Origin: a virus
Virus record (IMG/VR): IMGVR_UViG_3300029260_000266
Coordinates: 1 to 32,727 of that record
DNA length: 32,727 nucleotides
Strand: one strand, 5' to 3'
Made by a program: the position numbers and the translations under genes. The notes beneath the pieces are model-generated. The model was not told where the DNA came from, did not search any database, and saw nothing but the letters and a program-made list of their open reading frames with translations. Every line of letters starts with the position of its first letter. Within the stretch, counting starts at the first letter, position 1. Shown in pieces: positions 15,407 to 23,134 of this stretch.

Positions 15407-16339
15407 ATGCAAGGTCTATTGGTAGAGAAGTATCGTCCTGCGACGATTGATGATTGTGTTTTGCCTATCTCCCTAAAGGAGACATTCAAGGATATTGTCA
15501 GCAGTGGAGAATGTCAGAACCTGCTCCTAACAGGGGGAGCGGGTTGTGGAAAGACGAGTGTTGCTCGTGCTCTATGTAATGAGCTTGACGCAGACAGTAT
15601 TCTAATTAACTGTTCTGAGGATGGTAACATCGATACACTCAGAACAAAGATTAGAACCTTTGCGAGTACTGTATCAATCAGTGGTAACAAGAAAGTTGTT
15701 ATCCTTGATGAGTTTGATTACAGTAATGCAAACAGTATTCAGCCTGCTCTTCGTGGTGCAATTGAAGAATTTGCAAACAACTGTAGATTTATTATTACGT
15801 GTAACTATAAGAATCGGATTATTTCACCGATTCATTCTCGTTGCACTAATATTGAATTTGCGATTCCATCAGAAGAGAAGCCGGCTCTTGCGGGTCAGTT
15901 CATGCAGAGAGTCAAGAAAATCCTTGATAAGGAAGCTATTCCATACGAGGATAAAATTCTAGCTCAACTCATTACAAAGTATTTCCCTGATTTCCGTCGA
16001 GTTCTTAATGAGCTTCAGCGGTACTCAGTAGCTGGAATTATTGACATCGGGATTCTTTCTCAGATTGGTGAAGTGCAGGTCAAGGAGCTTGCAGTTGCCA
16101 TGAAGAGTAAGAATTTCACAGAAGTCAGGAAGTGGGTTGTCTCAAATCTAGATAATTCACAGACAGAGTTGTTCCGAAAGATTTATGATGGTCTACATGA
16201 TTATGTTACACCGACATCTATCCCACAGGCAATTCTGATCCTAGCAGATTATCAACACAAAGCAGCATTTGTTGCAGATCAAGAAATTAATTTGACTGCA
16301 TGTATTGTTGAGCTTATGATGGAGTGTGAATTTAAATGA
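15407..16339 (+). CDS. 44: Clamp loader large subunit (gp44)
   Basis: The 310-residue AAA+ ATPase (T4 gp44: 319) forms the motor of the clamp loader with gp62. It starts with VEKYRPATIDDCVLP, has Walker A GGAGCGKT (43-50), Walker B VVILDEFD (97-104), a sensor region with FIITCNYKN, and an SRC motif (HSRCTNIEF). The C-terminal collar domain resembles T4 (PDFRRVLNELQRYS). It overlaps the next gene by ATGA. That next gene is a sulfotransferase rather than gene 62, an unusual break in the 45-44-62 block. Confidence 0.96.
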   Translation: MQGLLVEKYRPATIDDCVLPISLKETFKDIVSSGECQNLLLTGGAGCGKTSVARALCNELDADSILINCSEDGNIDTLRTKIRTFASTVSISGNKKVVILDEFDYSNANSIQPALRGAIEEFANNCRFIITCNYKNRIISPIHSRCTNIEFAIPSEEKPALAGQFMQRVKKILDKEAIPYEDKILAQLITKYFPDFRRVLNELQRYSVAGIIDIGILSQIGEVQVKELAVAMKSKNFTEVRKWVVSNLDNSQTELFRKIYDGLHDYVTPTSIPQAILILADYQHKAAFVADQEINLTACIVELMMECEFK

Positions 16340-16914
16340 AAGTATTCGGACTAGGAATGTTTAAGACAGGCACAACCACTTTGGAACAGTGCCTGCGTTT
16401 ACTTGATATGAAGCATGTCGATCTTGATACTGACTATGTTTATTTTAATGGTGATGCTCAGGGATATCTCCGAAGAAACGTGGAAGATATTGTTGTGGAT
16501 TATGATTATGATAATTTCACTACAGAAGAGCTTGCTATTATGCAGAGGGTAACAGAAAACTATGAGGGATTTAGTGATCATCCATGGATGTGGACATTTA
16601 AAGAATGTTATAAGATGTATCCTGATGCTAAGTTTGTATTGACTGTACGTAAAGATTCTGAAACTTTGGCAAACAGTGATAGAAATTTCTTTCTTATGCA
16701 TGGTGCGACCGAAGAAGATCTACCAGATGCGTCTGAGTTTATTCACAGATACGAAACACATAATGCCGCTGTCAGAGAGTTTTTCAAAGATAAAGATAAT
16801 TACATTGAGCTGTGCTGGGAAACTGGTGATGGATGGAAGGAACTCTGTGATTTTCTTGAAGTCGAAGTTCCAAACATTACATTCCCACATGCAAACAAAG
16901 GAGTATACAAATGA
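16336..16914 (+). CDS. Sulfotransferase-family protein
   Basis: The 192-residue product has the two cofactor-binding motifs of PAPS-dependent sulfotransferases. The 5-prime phosphosulfate loop is KTGTTTL (10-16) near the N-terminus, and the 3-prime phosphate site is FVLTVRKDSETLANSDRNF (Arg105, Ser114). The WTFKECYKMYPDAKF region between them is typical of the Sulfotransfer_4-like group. It would transfer sulfate from PAPS to a sugar or other acceptor. No PAPS-synthesis gene is visible here, so host PAPS would be needed. It sits between genes 44 and 62, overlapping its neighbours by four bases on both sides. The glycan island begins 1.1 kb downstream, making a glycan acceptor an attractive inference. 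Confidence 0.8.
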   Translation: MKVFGLGMFKTGTTTLEQCLRLLDMKHVDLDTDYVYFNGDAQGYLRRNVEDIVVDYDYDNFTTEELAIMQRVTENYEGFSDHPWMWTFKECYKMYPDAKFVLTVRKDSETLANSDRNFFLMHGATEEDLPDASEFIHRYETHNAAVREFFKDKDNYIELCWETGDGWKELCDFLEVEVPNITFPHANKGVYK

Positions 16915-17210
16915 GTAAATTTAAAGCGTATGGTGACTGGGTTGCCGTGAAGACAGTATTCAAGGAAGAGCACACTACTGAAGCTGGTATTGTGTACAAG
17001 GAAGATTTGCCTGACAACATGATGACTTGGAGTGAAGTCGTTTCTGTTGGAGAGCTTGTAGAAACCCACTACGATATCAATCCCGGTGATCATGTCCTTT
17101 GGAAGTATGGTTCAGACCCCGGCGCATATTATAAGAATGCTGATGATTCATTGGATCTTGTTCGGGTTCACAATCTCTTGGCGGTAAGGACTCCTGATGA
17201 AGTTGGGTGA
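16911..17210 (+). CDS. GroES/Cpn10-like co-chaperonin (gp31 analogue)
   Basis: The 99-residue product has the length and strand pattern of Cpn10: FKAYGDWVAVKTVFKEEH (roof-proximal first strand with the VAVK block), EAGIVYKEDLPDNM (mobile-loop region), WSEVVSVGE, then INPGDHVLWKYG, and a last LVRVHNLLAVR that matches the usual DILAV end. T4 encodes gp31, which replaces GroES on GroEL so that gp23 can fold. This protein looks closer to cellular Cpn10 than to gp31. It overlaps the sulfotransferase by ATGA and gene 62 by 14 bases. Confidence 0.8.
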   Translation: MSKFKAYGDWVAVKTVFKEEHTTEAGIVYKEDLPDNMMTWSEVVSVGELVETHYDINPGDHVLWKYGSDPGAYYKNADDSLDLVRVHNLLAVRTPDEVG

Positions 17211-17583
17211 ATACTTAACAGCAATCAATTATTCAAAGGAACCCCTTCTCGACACCGAAGATGAAAGTGTCGAGAAGGGGTATACCCCTTTTATAGTAAA
17301 CAGGTGTTTATCTTATTTTATGGACACGGTTCTCTATGCAAATGAGATGAACATGAGACCTGAAACCGGTAAGAAAATGCAGTTTGATTATTTACAGAAG
17401 TCTATCCGAAAAAATAAGAGATATAGTAAGTGGCTCAAGCAGGAATCGGTAGAAAATTTAGATACCATTAAGCAATTTTATGGTTATTCTGATACCAAAG
17501 CAAAGGAAGTAATGGACATTTTGAGTGATGATGATATCCAATTCATGCGTGATAAGCTCAACACAGGGGGTGTGGGCAAGTAA
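17197..17583 (+). CDS. 62: Clamp loader small subunit (gp62)
   Basis: The 128-residue product is shorter than T4 gp62 (187) but matches the short form of marine T4-like phages: GEYLTAINYSKEPLL, then PFIVNRCLSYFMDTVLYANEMN, a basic KSIRKNKRYSKWLK, and a C-terminal SDTKAKEVMDILSDDDI. Together with gp44 it loads gp45. Position before regA fits T4 order. Its early codons (residues 15-32) are folded into a perfect 15-pair hairpin and an overlapping palindrome, which may control translation or transcription. The start lies inside the Cpn10 gene. Confidence 0.88.
   Translation: MKLGEYLTAINYSKEPLLDTEDESVEKGYTPFIVNRCLSYFMDTVLYANEMNMRPETGKKMQFDYLQKSIRKNKRYSKWLKQESVENLDTIKQFYGYSDTKAKEVMDILSDDDIQFMRDKLNTGGVGK
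17241..17290 (+). promoter_or_regulatory. Two overlapping, mutually exclusive hairpins within gene 62
   Basis: ACCCCTTCTCGACAC (17241-17255) is the exact reverse complement of 17267-17281, forming a perfect 15-pair stem with an 11-base loop. The right arm also belongs to a second perfect palindrome, AAGGGGTATACCCCTT (17275-17290), a six-pair stem followed by TTTAT-like sequence. The two RNA folds cannot coexist, an antiterminator/terminator-like geometry. It begins 45 bases after the gene 62 start. Regulatory function is inferred. Confidence 0.6.
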
Positions 17584-17584
17584 T

Positions 17585-17613
17585 TTGAATAAATAATACT
17601 GCCATGTTATATA
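17585..17613 (+). promoter_or_regulatory. Possible promoter before regA
   Basis: In the 45-base gap between 62 and regA, TTGAAT (17585-17590) and TATATA (17608-17613) are 17 bases apart. A GGAG ribosome site (17618-17621) lies 7 bases before the ATG. The predicted start would fall close to that ribosome site, so the promoter is only tentative. Confidence 0.35.
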
Positions 17614-17628
17614 AAATGGAGTATTAGG

Positions 17629-18024
17629 ATGGAAGATATATTTAATAATTTGGGAGTAGAAATTACTTTCAAAGACAAAGATGATTTTTTAAAAATTAGA
17701 GAAACTCTTACCCGTATGGGAGTTTCGTCTAGAAAAGAAAATAAGTTGTTTCAATCATGTCATATTCTGCACAAGAGAGGTAGATATGTAATATTACACT
17801 TCAAAGAATTGTTTATATTGGATGGATTAGAATCTGATATTTCTGACAGTGATATTGCTAGAAGAAATACTATAGTTAATCTTCTTGACGAATGGGGTTT
17901 ACTTGATATATTAGATATAGACTCTTGTCAAGAACCAAAGGCAAGTCTTGGTCAAATAAAAATTATTCCGCATAGGGATAAAGAGGATTGGGAACTAATT
18001 CCAAAATACCATATAGGTAAGTAA
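17629..18024 (+). CDS. regA: RegA translational repressor
   Basis: The 131-residue product (T4 RegA: 122) binds start regions of many early mRNAs, including clamp and clamp-loader messages, and blocks their translation. The resemblance is strong throughout: KDDFLKIRETLTRMGVSS, FQSCHILHKRGRYVILHFKE, a central LLDEWGLLDIL and the end WELIPKYHIGK. It follows gene 62 as in T4. It marks the right border of the conserved replication cluster; the glycan island starts two bases later. Confidence 0.97.
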   Translation: MEDIFNNLGVEITFKDKDDFLKIRETLTRMGVSSRKENKLFQSCHILHKRGRYVILHFKELFILDGLESDISDSDIARRNTIVNLLDEWGLLDILDIDSCQEPKASLGQIKIIPHRDKEDWELIPKYHIGK

Positions 18025-18026
18025 TA

Positions 18027-18680
18027 ATGAATTTAAAAGTGATCAGTTATTATTGTGATGTAGACGAGTCAAAGTATTACGAAAAATCTTATCATCGATT
18101 AAAAGAACAGCTAGACACCTATGGCTATGATTATCACATTGAAAAATTGGATAGTCTTGGTTCTTATAAAGAGAATTGTAGGAGAAAAGTGGACTTCATT
18201 ATTGATAAGTTCAGGCAGTTTGATTCTAATATTCTGTGGCTCGATGTAGACACAATTCTTCTTAAAAGGATGAACCGTCTGGAGGAATTGAATAATGACG
18301 GAGCACAGCCAGTTGATATTCTTTTTGCTTCACCTATACATGACATATCTGGTATAAAAGCCTCCCCCATTTGGTTTAAAAATAATTCAAAAAGTAGGTA
18401 CTTTCTGAAGAGTTGGAAAGCTGAAGTTGATAAAAGTAGGAGAGAAGGTCAGGAAAACTTTGATCACGAGGTCATGTTTAACAGCGTAATTAATGGTCAT
18501 AAATATTGTACATTTGGTATGCTAGGATATGAGTATTGTACGTGGCCGGGTGACTCAAATAAAGATACTGTAATTGAGATGGGACTTTCAGATGTTGATT
18601 CGAAAAAAGACTCTCTCAGAAAAATGGGTTTTGATGAAGGTAAAATAGAATGGCAAAGTGTAGGTTTAAATAATGAGTGA
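18027..18680 (+). CDS. Nucleotide-diphospho-sugar transferase-like glycosyltransferase
   Basis: The 217-residue product looks like a small GT-A fold enzyme. The hydrophobic strand plus DxD motif ILWLDVDTILLK (near residues 69-80) is the metal and nucleotide-sugar site, and a later acidic block (GQENFDHEVMFNSVI) may supply acceptor or catalytic residues. The N-terminal LKVISYYCDVDESKYYE fits the first strand of the fold. It is the first gene of the glycan island, two bases after regA, with no promoter of its own visible. Donor and acceptor are unknown. Confidence 0.7.
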   Translation: MNLKVISYYCDVDESKYYEKSYHRLKEQLDTYGYDYHIEKLDSLGSYKENCRRKVDFIIDKFRQFDSNILWLDVDTILLKRMNRLEELNNDGAQPVDILFASPIHDISGIKASPIWFKNNSKSRYFLKSWKAEVDKSRREGQENFDHEVMFNSVINGHKYCTFGMLGYEYCTWPGDSNKDTVIEMGLSDVDSKKDSLRKMGFDEGKIEWQSVGLNNE

Positions 18681-19509
18681 AAAAATTATGTGTCTGGGTG
18701 AGCCTTTTTATTATGAGCATTCATCCTGCTCGGATTTGACACCCGAAAGTTTTAATTGGACAAGAGACTCTAACGAAACAGATACAGTTGTTTGTATTGA
18801 CAATGCAATCATAGGTATGTTTGATAGCGAAGAGCTTCCTGATAAAAAGTTTGCTTGGGTATCAGAATCTCCAGTAGTTGTGCCAAAAGTATATGAATTT
18901 GTACATGAAAACTATGAAGTTTTACTTGATTACTATGCAGCAATCTGTACCTGCGATTTAGATCTAGTATCTAAACATGAAAGAATTCATCTTGTTCCAT
19001 CATCAAGTAATCTTCCTTGGGTCAAAGAGTTTGAGATCTACGAGAAGACTAAGAATGTTTCTATGGTTGCATCCAATAAAACCTTTACAGAGGGTCAGCA
19101 ACTGCGTCACACGCTTGCCGAGAAGTATAAAGGACATCTAGATGTAATGGGATCAATAAATGGTGATCGTATTGGATCTTCTCTTTTCGATAAGCTTGAT
19201 GGATATAAAGACTACAGGTTTACACTTGTCACTGAAAACTGTAAACTTGATTCTACGATCTATTTCACAGAGAAGATAACTGATGCCTTTGCAACAGGAA
19301 CTATTCCCGTGTACTGGGGAACTGATGAAATTTATAATTACTTTAACGGAGATGGTATAATTAAATTGACCGATAATTTTGATATTAGTCAACTTACACC
19401 AGAACTCTATGAACAAAAACTTGACGCTATCAGGGATAACTTTGAGCGTGTGAAAAAACTAAGGATGGTTGATGATGAAGTCTACGATGTCTTGCAAGCC
19501 TACAAATAA
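18673..19509 (+). CDS. GT10-type (fucosyltransferase-like) glycosyltransferase
   Basis: The 278-residue product has the C-terminal signature of family GT10 alpha-1,3/1,4-fucosyltransferases at about 180-232: YRFTLVTEN, YFTEKITDAFATGTIPVYWG and YFNGDGIIKL. This is a GT-B fold donor domain that binds a GDP-sugar. The N-terminal half is short and variable, as is usual for acceptor domains. GDP-sugar use agrees with the two Gmd genes downstream. It overlaps neighbours on both sides (8 and about 38 bases). Confidence 0.85.
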   Translation: MSEKIMCLGEPFYYEHSSCSDLTPESFNWTRDSNETDTVVCIDNAIIGMFDSEELPDKKFAWVSESPVVVPKVYEFVHENYEVLLDYYAAICTCDLDLVSKHERIHLVPSSSNLPWVKEFEIYEKTKNVSMVASNKTFTEGQQLRHTLAEKYKGHLDVMGSINGDRIGSSLFDKLDGYKDYRFTLVTENCKLDSTIYFTEKITDAFATGTIPVYWGTDEIYNYFNGDGIIKLTDNFDISQLTPELYEQKLDAIRDNFERVKKLRMVDDEVYDVLQAYK

Positions 19510-20347
19510 AAATGGTGACTACTTATTTGATTCTACTGTAGAATTTGATTTTCCTGTAGAACTACATTTTGTTCGTATTGAAGAGTTTGATAATTCTGAT
19601 GCATATAAGGTTCTAATTCTTTCGAGTGAAAATGCTAAGTCTCCGAATCGAGAGACAATTCCATCTGTAATCGCCAATCATAAAAAATATGATTTGATTC
19701 TATGTGATGATGATAAGATTGTTGAAGCTTGTCCAAATGCTACACTTTTTCCGTATGGTTCTACTTGGCTGAACCGAGGAAAGATTAATCATCCAGATGG
19801 TCTGGGCTACTTTGATCCAGAGGTTGAGATCTTCAAGAAGAGAGACCGAACTCTTAATGATGTTAGTTTTTTGGCTTCTTGGTATAATATCGAACGAGCG
19901 GGATACTACACTCGACGAGAGGTCTGGAAAAGACAGGAAGAAATTGAAATCCCCAAGATGTTCTTCACAAGCAGGAAGTCATTTTTAGATGCACCCAATC
20001 CACTTCCTACCGGAGAGAAAGAAGATCTTTTCCACTCAATGTTCCACATCTGTGTTGAGAACCAACGGATTAGGAACCACTTTGGTGAAAAGTTAATTGA
20101 TCCAATTATCACATATACTGTGCCAATTTATTGTGGATGTCCAAACATTGGAGACTTCTTTGATGTTCGTGGTATGATTCTCTTCGATACTGTCGATGAC
20201 TTAATTCCTAAAATTAATGCCTTGACTATGGAGAGTTATGATGATATGATGGAGTATGTTGAAAAGAATCGTAAGATTGCAGAGTCTTATGTTAATTTCA
20301 GTGAACGGATTAAGGAAGTCATATGCCAAAAAGCCCCGAAAACATAA
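19472..20347 (+). CDS. Second GT10-like glycosyltransferase
   Basis: The 291-residue product carries a diverged version of the same GT10 block as its upstream neighbour: FHICVENQRIRNHFGEKLID, then TVPIYCGCPNIGDFFD and GMILFD. An earlier region has VSFLASWYNIERAGYYTRRE, typical of the hinge before the donor domain. AAGGA (19461-19465) precedes two ATG codons at 19472 and 19475. The first is used here, and either would overlap the upstream gene. Two consecutive GT10-like genes suggest paralogues acting in succession on one glycan. Confidence 0.75.
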   Translation: MMKSTMSCKPTNKNGDYLFDSTVEFDFPVELHFVRIEEFDNSDAYKVLILSSENAKSPNRETIPSVIANHKKYDLILCDDDKIVEACPNATLFPYGSTWLNRGKINHPDGLGYFDPEVEIFKKRDRTLNDVSFLASWYNIERAGYYTRREVWKRQEEIEIPKMFFTSRKSFLDAPNPLPTGEKEDLFHSMFHICVENQRIRNHFGEKLIDPIITYTVPIYCGCPNIGDFFDVRGMILFDTVDDLIPKINALTMESYDDMMEYVEKNRKIAESYVNFSERIKEVICQKAPKT

Positions 20348-20943
20348 AGCTATCTATTCTTATTTTATCGATCCCATCGAGAATCAAACAATTAGAGGCG
20401 TTACTGGAAAAACTAGAGAATCAGTTCGATGATGATCGAGTAGAGATTCTTGTTATGTTGGACAACAAGTCCTTTCATATCTACGAGAAGAGAAATGAAC
20501 TACTCAATATGGCGCGAGGAGAATATCTTTGCTTCCTTGACGATGATGACAACGTTGCTGATAACTACATCCCATCAATCTTAGATGTTCTTGATAATGA
20601 GACACCAGATGTTATCTGCTTCAAACAACATTGCAATTATAATGGTGCAGAATTTGACGTTGTGTTTGATATTGACCACAACTGGGATCCAATGGATCAG
20701 TTACAGTTTAACGGAGTAGGGTTCAATGATCTGAATAGACCACCCTTTCACATGTGTCCGTGGAAAAGTGAAATCGCAAAAGCTGAAAAGTTCACAGAAA
20801 ATTATGATGCGCAAGGGCAGTCATGTGAGGACTCTGATTGGTTACTGAGGCTTTATCCTCAAGTCAAAGAACAGATCTTCATTGATGATTGTCTTCATTA
20901 CTATCATTATTCATCGGAAGGTACGGAGTCAATATTAAAATGA
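20323..20943 (+). CDS. Family 2 (GT-A) glycosyltransferase
   Basis: The 206-residue product matches the GT2 fold: LSILILSIPSRIKQLEALLEKL, then RNELLNMARGEYLCFLDDDDNV with the Asp-rich DxD metal site near residues 73-76, and CEDSDWLLRLY where GT2 enzymes carry the ED catalytic-base motif. It is shorter than many GT2 enzymes (250+), lacking a membrane segment, so it is likely soluble. Overlaps its neighbours by 25 and 4 bases. Confidence 0.85.
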   Translation: MPKSPENIKLSILILSIPSRIKQLEALLEKLENQFDDDRVEILVMLDNKSFHIYEKRNELLNMARGEYLCFLDDDDNVADNYIPSILDVLDNETPDVICFKQHCNYNGAEFDVVFDIDHNWDPMDQLQFNGVGFNDLNRPPFHMCPWKSEIAKAEKFTENYDAQGQSCEDSDWLLRLYPQVKEQIFIDDCLHYYHYSSEGTESILK

Positions 20944-21620
20944 AATTGATAACGTTTTCTCTTTGGGGTAACGATCCACTGTATACTATAGGTGCTATTA
21001 GAAATGTGGAGATAGCAAAGGAGCTTTTTCCTGAATGGATTTGTAGATTCTATATTGCAAACTCTGTTCCAGATGATATATGTAAAAAGCTACGAGAACT
21101 TGGTGCTGAGTTGATTTCTAGAAGTGATCCGGGTAGCACTAATTCTATGTTCTGGAGATTTGAACCTGCCGCATTTTCAGATGTTGACGCGATGATTGTT
21201 CGAGATACAGATTCTCGGTTAGGTATCAGAGAAAAACTTGCTGTTGATGAGTGGTTAGATTCTGGTAAGAAACTACACATCATGAGAGATCACCCATACC
21301 ATCAAGTCCCCATGTTGGGTGGTATGTGGGGATGTCGTCCAGTGCTTATGGATAATTTGTTTGATAAGATTAATCAACACATTAAATCTAATCCCGATGA
21401 GAAGGGTTCAGATCAGCATTTCCTTTGGTCACAAGTTTTCCCTGAGCTTCATGAAGACTCATTCATACATGATCCATTCTTCGATAAGAAACCTTTTCCT
21501 ATTGAACGTGATGCCGATCCTGTTGTGAAATTTATCGGGCAGGTTTTTGATGAGAATGATAATTACGCTGGTAACTGGGAAAGTGATTTAGCTATATTGG
21601 GTGAATATTGTGCTAGATGA
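20940..21620 (+). CDS. Putative glycosyltransferase with DxD-like motif
   Basis: The start MKLITFSLWGNDPLYTIGAI at ATG 20940 overlaps the upstream stop (ATGA) and gives 226 residues. FWRFEPAAFSDVDAMIVRDTDSRLGI holds a strand-plus-Asp motif (RDTD) like the nucleotide-sugar site of GT-A enzymes. HIMRDHPYHQVPMLGGMWGCR is a distinctive His/Gly stretch recurring in uncharacterised proteins of glycan clusters. I do not recognise a named family with certainty; context favours sugar transfer. Confidence 0.65.
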   Translation: MKLITFSLWGNDPLYTIGAIRNVEIAKELFPEWICRFYIANSVPDDICKKLRELGAELISRSDPGSTNSMFWRFEPAAFSDVDAMIVRDTDSRLGIREKLAVDEWLDSGKKLHIMRDHPYHQVPMLGGMWGCRPVLMDNLFDKINQHIKSNPDEKGSDQHFLWSQVFPELHEDSFIHDPFFDKKPFPIERDADPVVKFIGQVFDENDNYAGNWESDLAILGEYCAR

Positions 21621-22452
21621 TAAACTAATTTTCTATAACTGGATGCCTTGTATTGCTGACTGGTCGATGGATTGCACTGATGAATTCTATCGATCAAATT
21701 CTGTTTCACGTATATGTAATCCTCCCGATCTTACCGAGAACACGATAAATGATGTCAAAGAGAATGATATTATTTTTGTGAAAACAGATTACCTTAAAAA
21801 TAATTACTTTCAGACAGAAGTATTACCTCGTATAAAAGTTCCGTTCAAGTTAGTCAGTGGAATATCTTCTTACACTGTAGATAATTACCAACCAATTATT
21901 GACAATAAATTGTGTACAAAATGGTTCTGCACAAATCCACCCATTGGACATAGAAAGATTGTGGGTATTCCTATTGGCTTTGAGGAAAAGGAACGAGCCG
22001 GTGGTGATCAGGAACTTCTCAAGAAATATTTAAACCAAGAAAATGTAGAGAAGAAGAATAAAATTATATTACCATATCACACACAGTCAACAAACCCTGT
22101 GAGATCTGCTGCGATAGAGTTTCTGTCTTCACTTCCCTATGTTGATGTTCAGCAGGATAAGTTAGACTTTGATGATTACATGCAGTTGTTGTCCGAGTAT
22201 AAATATTGTATCTGTCTAGAGGGGGCTGGGTATGATACACACAGAAATTACGAATGTTTGTTGACGGGAACAGTTCCTATTATGAAGAAGAGTAATCTGA
22301 GATCAATTTATATCGACTGGAAGCTACCCAGCATGTTTATAGAAGAATGGGAATCTGTAGCAGATATAGGTCTGGATGCATCATTCGATTTTTCTACCGT
22401 AGATAAATTTATGCAGGTTCAATCCCACATAGAAAGAATTAAGAATGTCTGA
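21601..22452 (+). CDS. Exostosin/GT47-like glycosyltransferase
   Basis: The 283-residue product has a C-terminal block of the exostosin type: LLSEYKYCICLEGAGYDTHRN, then YECLLTGTVPIMKKS, the donor-binding part of a GT-B enzyme (near residues 198-228). An earlier KWFCTNPPIGHRKIVGIPIG occurs in related phage and bacterial proteins. The start is uncertain: GTG 21601 gives the longest form, while GTG 21610 has GGGTGA six bases upstream and would begin MLDDKLIFYNW. Either overlaps the preceding gene. Confidence 0.7.
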   Translation: MNIVLDDKLIFYNWMPCIADWSMDCTDEFYRSNSVSRICNPPDLTENTINDVKENDIIFVKTDYLKNNYFQTEVLPRIKVPFKLVSGISSYTVDNYQPIIDNKLCTKWFCTNPPIGHRKIVGIPIGFEEKERAGGDQELLKKYLNQENVEKKNKIILPYHTQSTNPVRSAAIEFLSSLPYVDVQQDKLDFDDYMQLLSEYKYCICLEGAGYDTHRNYECLLTGTVPIMKKSNLRSIYIDWKLPSMFIEEWESVADIGLDASFDFSTVDKFMQVQSHIERIKNV

Positions 22453-23134
22453 TATAGTAATACACCACCATCTCGGATTGGGTGATCATATTGATTGTAA
22501 TGGTATGGTTAGGTATTTTGCAGACTTGTATGAGGGTGACACCATTCACACTTTTGCAAAGAAGCAATACTTTGATATGATTGAGTGGATGTATCGAGAT
22601 GACGATCATATCAAAGTGCATCGGATTGATGGTAATGAATATTCTGGTGTGTATGAATTCATGACTGAAAACAATTTTACATCAGAAGATCTTTATATTG
22701 TAGGGCATGGGAATTATCCACCAAATCCGTCACCCGATAAAAACTGTTGGGAATATTTCTATGAGCAGCTAGATTTTGATCTAGACATAAAGCAAGATTT
22801 GTTTTATGTTGAGCCAGATGAAGATGAAGAGAAGAGAGTATTTGATAAATTGAATCCCACTGGAGAGGACTACATATTTGTTCATGATGATCCATCTAGA
22901 GGGTTTGAGATTACTGTGGAAAATGATCTAAAGGTCATACGGAATGATGTGAGTGAAAACATTTTTAATTTTACACAAATTATTAATAATGCAAAAGAGA
23001 TACATCTAATGGAAAGTTCATTCAAATCCATGGTGGAACATTATCCAACTGACGGTAAATTGTTCTTCCATGATTTTAGAGAACACCCACTAGGAAAACA
23101 TGAAAAGGATTGGACAGTGATTAACTATGAGTGA
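22445..23134 (+). CDS. Glycan-cluster protein, possibly GT-B (heptosyltransferase-like)
   Basis: The 229-residue product opens with IVIHHHLGLGDHIDCNGMVRYFADLY. The Gly-Leu-Gly-Asp turn followed by a helix is reminiscent of the N-terminus of GT9-type heptosyltransferases, in which this loop faces the acceptor. A later YIFVHDDPSRGFEI and HLMESSFKSMVEHYP resemble the donor half of the same fold. No complete family signature is seen, so the assignment is weak. Overlaps both neighbours by 8 bases. Confidence 0.5.
   Translation: MSDIVIHHHLGLGDHIDCNGMVRYFADLYEGDTIHTFAKKQYFDMIEWMYRDDDHIKVHRIDGNEYSGVYEFMTENNFTSEDLYIVGHGNYPPNPSPDKNCWEYFYEQLDFDLDIKQDLFYVEPDEDEEKRVFDKLNPTGEDYIFVHDDPSRGFEITVENDLKVIRNDVSENIFNFTQIINNAKEIHLMESSFKSMVEHYPTDGKLFFHDFREHPLGKHEKDWTVINYE

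Noticed and set aside
22198-22205. TATAAATA inside the GT47-like gene
   Set aside because: Arises from the codons for EYKY in the conserved donor block, 240 bases before the next gene.
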